This document shows, one piece after another, positions 45,253-57,220 of a stretch of 64,000 nucleotides of DNA (the stretch's first letter is position 1; each line of letters opens with the position of its first letter). This DNA is from Phascolarctos cinereus (Eukaryota > Chordata > Mammalia > Diprotodontia > Phascolarctidae), in NCBI RefSeq assembly GCF_002099425.1, contig NW_018344160.1, positions 2,137,001 to 2,201,000 of the forward strand. The letters run 5' to 3'. The notes below the pieces were generated by a model that ran no database searches, had not been told where the DNA came from, and was given only the letters and a program-made list of their open reading frames with translations. The position numbers were made by a program, and so were the translations under genes.

Positions 45253-45836
45253 ATAAATTAAACTCAGTTTTCTATATATTTTAGAAACAAGGTCATGATC
45301 ATAAACACAGGCAGTAAATTTTTTCCCCAGCTTTCTGCTTCCTTTCTAATATTGGTTGTATTGGCTTTGTTTGTGCAAAAACTTTTCAATTTAATGTAAT
45401 TAAAATTAACCATTTTGCATTTTATAATGTTCTCTATTTCTTCTTTGGTCATAAATTTTTCCATTCTCCATAAATCTGACAGGTAAACTATTCATTGCTC
45501 TCCTAATTTGCTTATGGTATCACCCTTTATATTTAAATCACATACCCATTTTACCTTATCTTTGTGTATGGTATAGGATGTTGGTCTATGCCTAGTTTCT
45601 GCCATAATATTTTCCAGTTTTCTAAGCAGTTTTTTGTCAAATAGTGAGTTCTTATCCCAGAAGCTGTAGTCTTTGGGTTTATCAAACAGTAGATTGCTAT
45701 ACTCATTGACCATTTTGTCTTGTGTACCTAACTTATTCCATTGATCCACCACTATTTCTTAGCCAGTACCAAGTAGTTTTGATGATTGCTAATTTTAGAT
45801 ATGGTACAGCTAGGCCACCTGGAAGGAACTTTTCAA

Positions 45837-45886
45837 GGTAAGCTCCAGTTCCTGACTCCCATCTCTAGATATTAGAGAGCACATAC

Positions 45887-45919
<33 letters not shown>

Positions 45920-46089
45920 TACACTATATTCTGACAAGATCATGGAATTTCAATAAGTATTTATACTTCATAACACATAAAGAACCCTATGGTATTCCAA
46001 TCATTCTATTTCACATTTTTGTACATTTAATTATAATTTAATATAATCAAATTTTAATTCAATATATTTTATATATTAATAAAATTTTA
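45837..46089. other. Short AT-rich spacer with (CA)n between the two L1 halves
   Basis: A CA/TACA microsatellite at 45880-45921, then very AT-rich DNA. Confidence 0.6.
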
Positions 46090-46425
46090 TATAATCAAAA
46101 TTATCTGTTTTACATTTTGTAATGCTCTCTATCCCTTGTTTTGTCATGAATCTGTAACTCACTTAACTTCTTCTTTAAGAATTTGGATGTTATACTACTT
46201 GGTGTATATATGTTTAGTATTGATATTACTTCATTGTCTATGGTACCTTTTAGCAAAATGTCTGTTTTTGCTTTTGCTTTATCTGAGATCAGGATTGCTA
46301 CTCCTGCCTCTTTTTTTTTTACTTCAACTGAGGCATGATAGATTCTACTCCAGTCCTTTACCTTTACTCTGTGTGTGACCCTCTGCTTCAAGTATGTTTC
46401 TTGTAAACAACGTATTGTAGGATTC

Positions 46426-46456
46426 TGGTTTTGGTTTTGGTTTTGGTTTTGGTTTG
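46426..46456. repeat. (AAAACC)n hexamer expansion in the L1 endonuclease
   Basis: Five GGTTTT units on the plus strand. On the coding strand it adds a KPKPKPKPKP run in frame. Confidence 0.9.
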
Positions 46457-47199
46457 TTTTTATCTACTGTACTATCCACTTCTCTTTTATGGGAGTGTTC
46501 ATTCCATTCACATTCACAGTTACAATTGTTAACTGTGTAATTCACTCCATCATATCTTTCCACCTCTTTGTCCTCTCTCTTCTTTTACCCTTTTCCTCCT
46601 CACCAGTATTTTACTTCTGTCTACTACCTTACCCATTCTGCCTTTTCTGTCAGTTCTCCCCTTCCCCCTGCTGCCTTTACTTAATCTTCTCCATTCCTAC
46701 TTTCCTGTCTAAGATAGATTTCATATTCAACTGATTGTGTATATTATTCCACCTTTGAGCCAATACTGATTAACGTTCAAGGGATGCCCATCATCCATCC
46801 TCCCATCTTCCCCTCCACTGTAATTGGTCTTTCATACCTCTTCACATGAAATAGTTTACCCCCATTCTACCTCTTCCTTCCTTCTGCACCCAGTATGCTG
46901 CTCTTTCTCATCTCTTAATTACTGTTATATAATTCCATGAAATTCATCTTGTACCCATGCTCTCTGTCTGTGTATATCCCTTCCATCTGTACTATTAGTG
47001 GTACATTGTTTTTTAACAATTACAAGAATCATCTTCTCATGTAGGGTTGTAAACAGCTCAGTTCCATTGAGTCCCTTATGTCTTCTTTCCCATTTTTACA
47101 TTTTTAGACTTCTCTTGGGTCTTGATATTGGAGACCAATTTTTTGTTCTATTCTGGTCGTCTCCTTATGAAAGATTGAAATATTTCTATTTCATTGAAT

Positions 47200-48084
47200 G
47201 ACCATTTTTCTCTTGCAGCTTTATGTTTAATTTTGGCAAGTAGGTAATTCTTGGTTGTAGTCTTAGCTTTACCTTCCAGAATATCATGTTCCTCAATATC
47301 TGGTCCTTTAATGTTGCAGCTGTTAAATCCTACGTAATCCTGATTGTGGCTTGCTACTACATCAATTGTTTCTTTCTGGGCACTTGCAGCATTTTTTCCT
47401 TGACCTGATGATTCTGTAATTTGGCTATAAGGTTCCTTGGAGTTTTTATTTTAGGATCTCTTTCTTCATTTGATTGGTAGATTCTTTCAACACCTATTTT
47501 GCCCTGTAGTTCCAGGATATCAGGGAAGTTTTCCTTTATAATTTCAGAAAGATGATATCTAGGTCCTCCTTTTGATAATGGCTTTCAGGTAATCCAATTA
47601 TTCTGAAATTATCTCTCTTGGATGTATTTTTCATGTTATTGTTTGTTTGTTTGTTTCCAGTGAGGTATTTTACATTTCTATTTTTCATTGTTTTTTTTGT
47701 TTGATTGATTCTTGATGTCTTGTAGAGTCATTATCTTCCACTTGCCCAATTCCAACTTTTAAAGGGTTGTTTTCTCCAGTTAGATTTTGTGCTTCCTTTT
47801 CCATTTGGTCAATTATACTTTTTAAGCAGCTGTTTTCTTTTTCCAAGTTGACTCTTTTTTTCATAATTCTCTTACATCACTCTCAATTCTTTTCTGAATT
47901 TTTCTTATACCTCTCTTATATGATTTTAAACTCCTTTTTTAGCTCTCCCATGAGTTCTTTTTGGGCTTGAGACCACTTCACATTTTTTCCTTGGGGTGTT
48001 TCCTATAGGTATTTTGACATTGTTGTCCTCGTCTGAGCTTGCATCTTGGTTTTCCCCATCACCATAATAACTTTCTGTGGTCAT
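47200..48084 (-). pseudogene. L1 ORF1 remnant, minus strand
   Basis: The ATG at 48084 opens MTTESYYGDGENQDASSDED, the acidic N-terminal leader, after which the frame is lost. Coiled-coil and RRM-like coding traces follow on the same strand (for example QMEKEAQNLTGENN near 47790). Confidence 0.7.
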
Positions 48085-48094
48085 ACTCTCTTTT

Positions 48095-48128
48095 TTGTTT
48101 GTTTGCTTGTTTGTTTGTTTGTTTGTTT
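48095..48128. repeat. (GTTT)n simple repeat in the L1 5'UTR
   Basis: GTTTGTTTGTTTGTTTGTTT run just upstream of the ORF1 start codon on the minus strand. Confidence 0.9.
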
Positions 48129-48934
48129 TTGTTCATTTGGGCCTTTTTCCTTTCTTTTAAATTTGAGCTCTGCACCCAGGGTGGAAGGAGCCCTGTCTCA
48201 GGTTGTTTACCTGGTGCTGCACTTATGTTACCCTGAGATCCCCAGGGGAGTCTTGTATCTGGTGCTGTTCTGAGGGAGTGGGGTGGGGGGAGTGGCTGCT
48301 GCTGCTGGAGGCTATGGGGGTCTGTTATTTTAACTGGAGCTGCCCTTGGGACTTAGTAGTGGTGTCTGGTATGCACTGAGACCAGTGTGGTATTTCTGCA
48401 TGTCCTTGGGGATTCACTGAAGCACATGGAGGTGTGGGCTCTGGCAGCTACCTGTTTATTTAGGCATCTGCTAGAGCCGGCATCTACTTGTTTGCCTGGG
48501 GCTTTGCTAAAGAATGTGGTAGTTCTCAGAGTTAGAGTCTGTTTGTTCCCCTGGCTATGCTAAGGCATATGGGGTGGTGGTGGTGGGCTTCCTGGTGTTG
48601 GTGTTCACCTGCTCCACCACACTGGGGCTCAGGATCTCACATTGGTTTGCAGAGGTGGGACTTGCTGCTGGCTTGCTGGGATGCTTCCTGTCCTGGGCTG
48701 TGTTTCCCTTTTACCCAAGTGAGATGGACCTTTCTTGCCAATCTTACAAGTTTCATGGGTGAAAATATTGTTTCATTCAATCTTTTTGATGATTCCAGTA
48801 TTCCAGGATTTCTTTTGGGGTACTATTTTGTGGTTGTTTGGAGGTGAATATGAGAGAGTTTAAGCAATTTATTGCTTACCCACAATCTTGGTTCCTGGTA
48901 GTCTTTTCCTAAATATACTTTTTACATTTAATAA

Positions 48935-49030
48935 GAATGTGATCTTAAAGACAGAGATTGTTTTATTTCTGCATTTGTATCTCAAGCGTCTGGCAAAGAG
49001 CTTGGCATTAAAAAAAACTGTTGTATACAT
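48935..49030 (+). mobile_element. L2 3' terminal fragment
   Basis: CTTAAAGACAGAGATTG, then GCATTTGTATCTCAAGCG and CTTGGCATTAAAAAA. Diverged. Confidence 0.5.
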
Positions 49031-49069
49031 GGTTTAATCATTCATCAACATCCCGAAGAAGCTTTAGAA

Positions 49070-49240
49070 TGAAAGTCAGCTAATCTATGTTCTACTTCTA
49101 ACTTTATCAAAAAAGTGTATGTCTTTGAGCAATTCATTTTATATATGTTTCTTTATTTCCTCAATTGTAAAAGAGCAGTATGAAATAAATGATTTTAAGG
49201 CAGTTTCACTTCTTAGATTATAAAATTCTTTATGCTAAAT
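49070..49240 (+). mobile_element. Old MIR/CORE-SINE copy
   Basis: GTCTTTGAGCAATTCATTTTA, then TTTCCTCAATTGTAAAA and TTCTTAGATTATAAAATTC follow the order of a SINE core and its end, very diverged. Confidence 0.5.
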
Positions 49241-50164
49241 TTTAAAATTGTTTTCTAAAAGAAAACGGGGTGGGGGGAATGAATTTAATTATTTGGCTAT
49301 TTTTTCTCCCATTGGGTTACAGTGACATTTAAAAGCACATAATCAAAATAATATACTGGCAACTGACTCTGAATGCATAGTTAACCTTAACTAAGTTTCA
49401 TTAGTCTTAAAATGTTACCTCTACAATTTAAAGCATATATTCAAAAATTATTTGTTGCAGTTGAAAGTAAATACTATAAGGGAACAATGATTTTCTTGGA
49501 TTAAAAACTTTCTGATCACCACTCAATCACCACCTGTAATTAGTAACATTTATTCAGATTACCACCACTGAGGTAAAATAAAGTACATCATAGGGTTAAA
49601 GTCCATGGAAATACAGCCATTTTTGCCAATGTGAAGGCAGGGAGGGGAAGGTAAGATGAAAAATTTCAAGGAAAACAAAAGCTAAGTAAGTTCTGAAGTT
49701 TTAGAGATTTCTTAGTTCAGACGTAGTCTAATTAAATAAGTTAAATTCCTATATGAAATGAAGGGAGAGGGAAAGGGGACAAATCATTTTTACTTTGTGT
49801 ATGATCAAAATCCCATTACCAAAAAAAGGGGAAGAAAATGTCTTAAATGTCTTAACTTTTTATATTAATGGATGTAGTATGAGTGCATTTATGTACTTGT
49901 GTACACACACATATATCTTTGAATATATTATACTTATATATTATACAAATGTATTGTTACTATTATGGAAAAATTGCTGTAGTGCCTGTTCCCTACAACT
50001 CTAAGCATTATAAATAATAATCATTTACAACATTACTGACATTTACAACTTATTTAATTTTCAGAAATTCTTTCCTCTTCTTTTTATTTAAAAATGAAAC
50101 ATCTGCTACATAAGATGGCTCTGTGGGAGGAAGGGATTCTGGGAGAAATTTTTATGATGTAAAA
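49241..50164. other. Unassigned AT-rich sequence
   Basis: Nothing recognised; no convincing reading frame. Confidence 0.5.
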
Positions 50165-50325
50165 AATAGCAGGAGCCAAGATGGCAGAGTAAAAAGGTAG
50201 TGGCTCTCACCCTCCCCTATCAACTTCTGAAAACCCAGAAAATATCACCCCAGAAAAAAAAACCCTGGAAGAGCTGAACTAGAAGAAAGATGGGGAACAG
50301 CAGTGCACCAGGCCAGCAAACAGGT

Positions 50326-50864
50326 CTCCCAGTGCCTCAGCAAAAGTAAGGGAAGCAGAACTACAAAGGGCCCCAGGTGGATAAGCACCTTGCAGCATTC
50401 ATCTGAAAGGAGCTGAAGAAAGCAACCTAGAGTTTTCCTAAAGTCCCAGCCTTGCTGATTCCAACCCAACAACAGGTAATCTGTCAGAACCCTACAGCCT
50501 CAAATTGTTAACCAAGAGGAGATCCTGAAGCTCAGGTGGTAGAGCAGGCAAACACCAACACCTGGACCTCCAGTGCCTCAGTGAGGGCAGGGAAACCGGT
50601 GGAAACCAGCTCAGAAAACCACCAGGTGCCTCAGCACTCTACCACAAAGGAATCTCCCGGTGCATTAGCAGAAAAGAGGGAGGCAGCATTGCAAGGGACC
50701 CTATGCAGATAAACACCCTGCAGCACCCATCTAAAAGGAGCTGAAGAAAGCTAAAGGAAAGGAAAAGCAGGCAACCTAGAATTGCCTGAAAGTTCCAGCC
50801 TTGCTGATTCCAGCCCAACACAGGTAAGCTGCCAGAAACCTACAGCCTCCAATTGCCAATAAGA
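50326..50864 (+). repeat. Two tandem L1 5'UTR monomers
   Basis: Unit 1 starts CTCCCAGTGCCTCAG (50326) and unit 2 starts CTCCCGGTGCATTAG (50654). Both share GGAGCTGAAGAAAGC and CCAGCCTTGCTGATTCCA, and each holds a CAGGTAA splice-donor-like site (50473, 50821). The period is about 328-349 bp; unit 2 has about 21 extra bases. Confidence 0.85.
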
Positions 50865-50988
50865 GGCCCCAGCACACAAAGCCACTGACCAAGACCTAGG
50901 CTCCCAACACAAGAAACTTGGGTCAGTGCCCTCTGTTCCCCAGCAGGAGAGCTCAATCTCTTTAAAGGCCAGGGAATAAAGAAACACC

Positions 50989-51990
50989 ATGAGTAAAAAG
51001 AAACATACCATAGATTCATATTATGAGAAAAGTGAAGATCAAGACAGAAATTCTGAAGAGGACAACATTGTCAACAAACCCACATCTGCAACAAAAAGGG
51101 AATATGAACTGGTCTGAAGCCCAAAAAGCCTCCTTAGAAGAGCTCAAGAAGGATTTTAAAAGTCAAATGAGAGAGGTAGAAGAGTCCTTAAAAAACACAA
51201 TTGGCCAATTGGAAAAAAAGTACACTGAAGAAAACAAGTCCCTAAAAAACACAATTGGCAAACTGGAAAAAAAAAGTACACACTGAAGAAAACAAATCCC
51301 TTAAAAATACAATTGGCTCATTGAAGAAGAAAGTACAAAAACTAACAGAAGAAAACAATCTGTTAAAAACTAGAATTGGACAAATGGAAACTAATGACTG
51401 TATGAGAGAGCAAGAATCAGTTAAACAGAAACAAAAAAATGAAAATAATACATGAAAACATAAAATACCTTAGCAGTAAAACAACTGACCTGGAAAATCA
51501 TCAGGAGAGACAATTTAAAAATTATTGGACTACCTGAAAATCATGATGAAAAAAGAGCCTGGACAGTATCTTTCAGGAAATCATAAAGGAAAACTGCCCT
51601 GAAGTCCTAGAACCAGAAGGTAAAATAACCATAGAAAGAATACTGCTCACCACCTGAAAGAGATCCCAAATTGAAAATGCCAAGGAATATAATAGCAAAA
51701 TTCCAAAATTACCAGATGAAAGAGAAGGTGCTGCAAGCAGCCAGAAAGAAACAATTTAAATATCATGGAACCACAGTCAGGATTACACAGGACCTTGCAG
51801 CTTCTACATTAAAAGACCACAGGGCATGGAACATGATATTCCATAAGGCAAAGGAGCTTGGAATGCAGCCAAGGATCAACTACCCTGCAAAAATGAGCAT
51901 GATTTTTCAAGGGAGGAGATGGATATTCAATGAAATAGGGACTTCCAAACTTCCTGATAAAAAGACCAGAGCTCAACAAAAAATTTGATC
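50989..51990 (+). pseudogene. L1 ORF1 remnant
   Basis: The ATG at 50989 opens MSKKKHTIDSYYEKSEDQD; the frame shifts near 51090. Coiled coil at 51120-51455 with repeated units (SLKNTIGQLEKKYTEENK, then SLKNTIGKLEKK and SLKNTIGSLKKKVQKL) shows internal duplication of one 14-residue unit. RRM traces follow, and the C-terminal domain at 51671-51988 reads PRNIIAKFQNYQMKEKVLQA, then NMIFHKAKELGMQPRINYP. Few disruptions, so comparatively young. Confidence 0.8.
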
Positions 51991-53104
51991 TTCAAGTACA
52001 AGATTCAAGAAGACATAAAAAGGTAAATGGGACAGAAAGATACAAATGTTGTTAATAAGGGGACTGTTTACATCCCTACAAGGGAATGACACTTGCAACT
52101 CTTGAGAACTGTATTGTTATTACACCATGTTAAAGGAGTATACATAAAGGGGTGGATATTAGTTGACTTTGATGTAATGATAAAAAAAAATCTAATCAAG
52201 TGGGTTAAATGGATCCAAGTAAGTGGATTAGTCTGATCTTAGAAAATGTACTGAGAAAGGAGGAGGCAGACAAGGGTAAATTACATTACAGGAAAACACA
52301 AAATCCTATTACAGCAGAGGGAAAGAAGGGAGGGGGTGAGCATTGTTTGAACCTTACTCTCATCAGAGTTGGCTCAAGAAGAGAATAACATAATCAGTTA
52401 GGTATAGAAATCTAACTTGCCCTATAGGCAGTAGGAGGGAAAAGGGGAAAAGGGAGGGGGGAAGAAGGGAGGGAAGAAGCAGTAAGGCAAAGGGAAGAAA
52501 AGGGAAAGGGATAATAGAAGGGAGGAAGACTGAAGGAGGTGGTGGTCAAAAGCAAAACACTAGTGAGGGGCAGGAAGGAGAAAGAAAAGCATAAACAGGG
52601 GGAAAAGGATGGAGAAAAAGACACAGATAGTAATCATAACTGTGAATGTGAATGGGATGAACTCTCCCATAAAACAGAAGTGGATAGCAGAATGTATTAA
52701 AAACCATAATCCTACAATAAGTTGTTATCTATTACTTAATAAACCCAAAGACCCCAGCTTCTGGGATAAGAACCCACTCTGGATCTAAGACATCTCCAGA
52801 GACCTAGTGATGGAAAATGCTATCCACATCCAAAGAAAGAACTATTGAAGTTGAATCACTATCTTTTTGTTTCCTCTTTCTGATGGTTTCTACTATTGGT
52901 TTTAATTTTTACTTACGATTTCACTAATGTGAAAATATGTTTAATAGGAATGTAAATGTATAGCTTATATCAGAGTGTGGCCATATTGGGGAGGGTGGTG
53001 GTGGGGGAAGGGGGAGGAAAATTTTAAACTCAAAGGCATATGGAAGTGATTGTTGATAAATCAAAATAAATTAATAAAATAATTTTTTTAAATAGCAACA
53101 AAAA

Positions 53105-53256
53105 TATTATTTTTTTAGGCAATTGGGTTTAAGTAACTTGCCCAGGGTCACACAGCTAGTAAGTGTCAAGTGTTTGGTCTGAGGCCAGATTTGAAGTCAT
53201 GTCCTCCGGACTTCAGGGCCGGCACTCCATCCACTGCTCCACCTAGCTGCCCTAAT
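53105..53256 (-). mobile_element. Marsupial tRNA-type SINE, minus strand
   Basis: T-rich tail, then GGGTTTAAGTAACTTGCCC, GTCACACAGCTAGTAAGTG and CCACTGCTCCACCTAGCTG. Sits just after the L1 3' end. Confidence 0.88.
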
Positions 53257-53834
53257 AAAATTATTTTAAAAGAGCATATTTGTAAAGTACTGGAAATCAT
53301 TACAGTTTGTGGTGGGATAGAGGACATCTATGAAATTCCTTTGGGCAGGAAGGAAAAATGATTAATGGAATTATTTTATCATTTAGTTTGAAATTCATTG
53401 CTTCTTGAATTTGTTACTAAGGGAAAAGGTTTGAAGACCACAAGGTTTCATTTTATTTCTTCTTCTATCTAGCCAGATGGTATCACAAACCCACTCACAC
53501 ATTATCATGCTGATTTTGAATTTGATTATCCTCTCCCCACCAACCCTGGCCACTGTCTTGCCCCCATGATTTCTGAAAGCTCATCAGTACATAAATCCAA
53601 CACCCCATCTACCAGAGCCCATAGTAAAAACTTAAAATTTGACTTTCTTATTACAACTTCTAAAATTCTAATATTAGTCATGGAGACCAGGACTAGAACT
53701 GAGAGAAAGATAAAACCCTTTCTGGTATTCAACATAAGAAATCTAATTCTTCCACACCATGGAGAAAAAGCACATAAACATCAATTTGATGTCTACATGT
53801 CTTAAAGAATCCATCCTTTTTTCTCCATTAAAAC
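53257..53834. other. Unassigned sequence
   Basis: No repeat recognised with confidence; it could be a diverged upstream part of the following L2. Confidence 0.4.
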
Positions 53835-54422
53835 AGACACCACTCTAGTTCAGGCCTTCATTTTGTCCTAGCCTATTTCATTTGGCTCATTCCTAACTGG
53901 ACTCCTAGCTCCCAGTTTCATCCTTCTGTAATCTGTCCTCTATACACCTGCTGAAATAATCTTTTTGAAGCGTAGGTCTGACCATGGTACTTCCCTGCTC
54001 AAAAATGTACAATGACTCCCTCTTGTCTCCAGGAAAAATATCCCTCGATTTGCAAACTAACTTTCAAAGTTTATTTCATAATATTTCCCTTCAATCATTA
54101 TATATTTCAACCAAACCATATTGCTTCTTGTACTCAACATTCATTCTCTCATGCCTTTGCCTTTATATAAACAATCTCTCACATCTGGAATAAATTCCCT
54201 TCTCAGTTTGTCTTAAAATATATAACTTTTAAACTATCAGCTCCTATGCCACCTCTAATGGAAAGCATTTTCTGATTTCTCTAGTTGTTATTGCTCTCTC
54301 CTTTTAGATATTATATCCCACAGCAGAGTACCTGCTCCTCGTGGACAGTGACTACTTTTTATTTTTTGCTTCAGCATGGCCTAGTATAAATCCTTATAAA
54401 TAATAAATGTTTAATATATGCC
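53835..54422 (+). mobile_element. L2-clade LINE, 3' part
   Basis: CTCTAGTTCAGGCCTTCATT, then GTAGGTCTGACCATGGTACTTC, then ATGCCTTTGCCTTTATATAA and a terminal AATAATAAATGTTTAATA. Confidence 0.7.
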
Positions 54423-55217
54423 TTTTGGATTGGAAACATAATCTCCATTTAACACTAAAAAAATATATTTCCTAGGTAAATTTGTCCCAAATTTTTGAGA
54501 ATTTGCTGTATTGCCTAAGATCTGTTAAGTGTTCTTATGATATTGGGTTTTCTATTCTTTTGCCATTAATTGCTATTCCTCCAAGAATGAGAGCTATTAT
54601 TTTTAATTGTGAAAACATTAGTAGCTTGCTGGAGATGCTTTACTGAGTTAGTGGAGAGAACTCCTTTGAGTTACTTGATTTCTTTTCTTATTAGATTTAT
54701 TTTCATTGTATTATACTGTTTCTTTAAAAATAGATTATAAAGAATTCATGGATAAACAGAGCTAAACTTATTCTAGGGTCAACTAGAACAAGTATATAAG
54801 TCCTCACAAATTTGACAGTCCGGTGAAACTTTTAATTCAACTGCAGGCTGGCACTGTACTATCACATTCTCCATATAGTCTCTCTTTAGAATGTGTCAAT
54901 TCAAGTCAACAAAAATTATGTACTTGGTTCCAGACAGAATGTTAAATGATTGGTCAAAAACCACAATGATGAATAATAGAGTTAGTGAAAGAAGACATTG
55001 GTCAGCTCTGGCTTATGTCCTGATTTTGCTAAGCCATTGTTCAATGATTAGATGATCTTTGAAACATTGAGAACCTGAAGTTATATGGCAGGGATTGCTC
55101 CAGTTTTCTAAATGGCTTTAGGCAATTCTTGCAGGATCTAATTCAGTCTTCATATCTTGAGGCAAGTCTTTCCTCTAAGAATAGTTAAAAAACTCTCCTA
55201 AGAGCTCTCCACTTTGC
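54423..55217. other. Unassigned sequence
   Basis: Nothing recognised. Confidence 0.5.
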
Positions 55218-55219
55218 TG

Positions 55220-55470
55220 AACAAGCATTTATTAAGGGTTTTCTGTGTGCCAGTCACCACGCTATAGTCTGGAAATACAAAAAACACAATCCCTGTCCTG
55301 AGGGATATCACATTCTAATAGGGGAGACAAGATGAAAAAAATGATAACATACAAGATATATACAGTGGAAGTAGAAGGCAATCTCAAAGAGAATGAGGAA
55401 GGGAGGGCATAGTGTGCAGGGTGGAAAGACCTCTTACAGAAGATAAATTTGATATTTATCCTCAAAAAGA
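55220..55470 (+). mobile_element. MIR-related CORE-SINE copy
   Basis: GAACAAGCATTTATTAAGGG, then TGTGCCAGTCACCACGCTAT, GGAAATACAAAAAACAC and TTCTAATAGGGGAGACAAG, in the order of the longer marsupial/monotreme MIR-type element. Confidence 0.65.
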
Positions 55471-57021
55471 TCCTTTCACAATGTCTGTGATGAAGGGAGT
55501 TTCCTGGATCTGGCTTTAGTTCATAAGCCAATTCCCTAGAGGTCTTGAATTATAGACAAAAGAGTACTAAGCCTCACCACATTACAAAAGCAAATGCCAA
55601 TGCTGCAATAGGCAACCCAATGAAGATTGCACTTAGGTATTTACCAAGCCTGGTAGGCAACCATAAATAAACAATTATGAAAATATTTCAAAAAAATTTT
55701 TAAATCACATAAATTAACATATGATTAACTGATATACATTCATAGTTTAACATGTTGAAATAGCAAATCTGTTACTTATGGGTAAGCTACTACTCATAGA
55801 CATGTATAATTCAAAGATGCCTTCAATTTATTTCTGATTGAACATCAAGAGGAAGTTTGTTCCCAGTAGTTTGGCTTTCTTGGTCACTAATCTCTCCTTT
55901 GGGTAATGATCTATGCATACATACATAAATTATAAGAGTTCTTATTTAAAGAGATACTACATTGGAAACTTTTGTAATCAAAGGATCTTTTTGTGATGTA
56001 GATAATGATTTCCAAATTAACATTCTGGTTAACATATGGGAAGGTGGCATTAAAAAATAGGGTATTACTTGAGAAGAGTTTGTAAATGGAAGAAATATTC
56101 CAAAGTTAAATAACTTATAAATTTGAATAAATATAAGTTAAATGTGGTTTACATAAAATTTTACAGGATTTGTGGTAAAAAAGAAAAAAAAAAGTATTGT
56201 GATAAACCATGTGTAGCTTATACCTTTATGAAAGAAAAAGGATATTCACTTTTCTTACTGACCCAAGCCAAACCTTTTATGTGTAATGATCAACCACTTC
56301 TGTTGGTGATTACCAAAGGTTCTTGTCACAGCTGACGATGTCAGGGTGAAAAGGAAATGACAGTAGTAGACAGACTATTACATGTGTACCAGGAGTACAC
56401 AGGGACTGGCATTGACTTGTTCAGTGATACTTAGGAGCTGAGCGACAGAAAGCAAAATGTTCTATGACAGTTGAGAAAGAACAGTGAGATTTGGCAGTTA
56501 TTAGATGATACAAGTGTTGGCTTTGCTGGAATGAGAGAAGCTGCTCTCTTCACATTCCATATTTCTTCTATCTAGAGGAAACATAAAGTAACTGCAGGTG
56601 GGCAAGGATACTATTATTAAATAACATCTCTTATTGAATTCAGATAGAAAAACTTCAATGATAAGAACTTATGCTGCTGGTAGTATTTCATATTTAATGT
56701 ACTATGGACTACTGAACATGTGAGTAAAGTGACTGTCTTTGTAATTGAATTACAAAAAAATAAAATAAAATTGCCTGAAGCCTGCTCTCCTGATTGGTTG
56801 TTTCCTGGTAAAGATTCCCAGATAGCCATTTCTTCAGAAGTCATGGTCACATTCACTTTATTCACAATTCAATTCACTGCCTGGCTTGTTCCCACTATCA
56901 CAGAAACCTTGTCATACAGCAGGTATCACTTCCCCAACTTCCATCCCCAAAACTGCACATTTCAACTTCTCTTTGTGTTTTCTCTTCCCCTATCAAAATG
57001 TGAAGTCTTATTCATGCTCTT
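55471..57021. other. Unassigned sequence
   Basis: AT-rich; no repeat or gene recognised. Frames at 56123-56335 and 56720-57127 lack any known motif, and the second runs into a microsatellite. Confidence 0.5.
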
Positions 57022-57023
57022 TC

Positions 57024-57078
<55 letters not shown>

Positions 57079-57220
57079 GTGTATGTGTGTGTGTGTGTGT
57101 CTCTCTCATAAGAGTATTGGTATATAAGTTAGTGTCTGCCTCCTGAGATTACTTTCCATTTATAATACACACATGCACACACACATGTATATGTAACTGT
57201 ATGTGTGGGTGTGTGTGTAA
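57022..57220. repeat. (CT)n and (GT)n microsatellites
   Basis: A pure CT run at 57028-57074, GT-rich runs at 57080-57100, and further CA/GT runs to 57220. Confidence 0.95.

Larger units (their letters stand above)
44214..45836 (-). mobile_element. L1 3' half, minus strand: ORF2 thumb to 3'UTR
   Basis: Begins with a short T-rich end and runs back through the 3'UTR into ORF2. The C-terminal domain is open at 44577-44990 and further ORF2 parts lie at 45264-45752 (RHRPTSYTIHKDKVKWVC, then MEKFMTKEEIEN). The 5' break is at about 45836. The L1 5' half of the same orientation begins 250 bp further on, so the two may be one insertion with an internal loss. Confidence 0.8.
46090..48894 (-). mobile_element. 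L1 5' half, minus strand: 5'UTR, ORF1, spacer and ORF2 endonuclease
   Basis: The 5' end is at about 48894. A G+C-rich 5'UTR of about 810 bp (the likely internal promoter region) precedes an ORF1 start codon at 48084. ORF1 remnant runs to about 47200, the spacer to about 46560, and the ORF2 endonuclease from about 46535 to 46090 where the copy stops. Endonuclease traces include VAILISDKAKAKTDIL and EVISILNIYTPSSI. An in-frame hexamer expansion is present. All frames are broken in places. Confidence 0.8.
50165..53092 (+). mobile_element. L1 deletion derivative: monomer 5'UTR, ORF1, spacer and 3'UTR, almost no ORF2
   Basis: Starts AGGAGCCAAGATGGCAGAG. 5'UTR 50170-50988 with two tandem units, ORF1 about 50989-51990, spacer to about 52630, ORF2 start at 52630-52728. 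A 50-bp piece of middle ORF2 follows (52729-52780, encoding PKDPSFWDKN-like sequence), then the 3'UTR to 53092. Short flanks AAATAGCA at 50164 and 53090 suggest the target-site duplication. Apart from two stubs it has the HAL1 layout, but with the 3'UTR subfamily of the L1 at 15360. Confidence 0.8.

Noticed and set aside
46426-46456. GGTTTT run as an interstitial telomere
   Set aside because: The vertebrate unit is TTAGGG. This hexamer lies in an L1 reading frame and is a local expansion.
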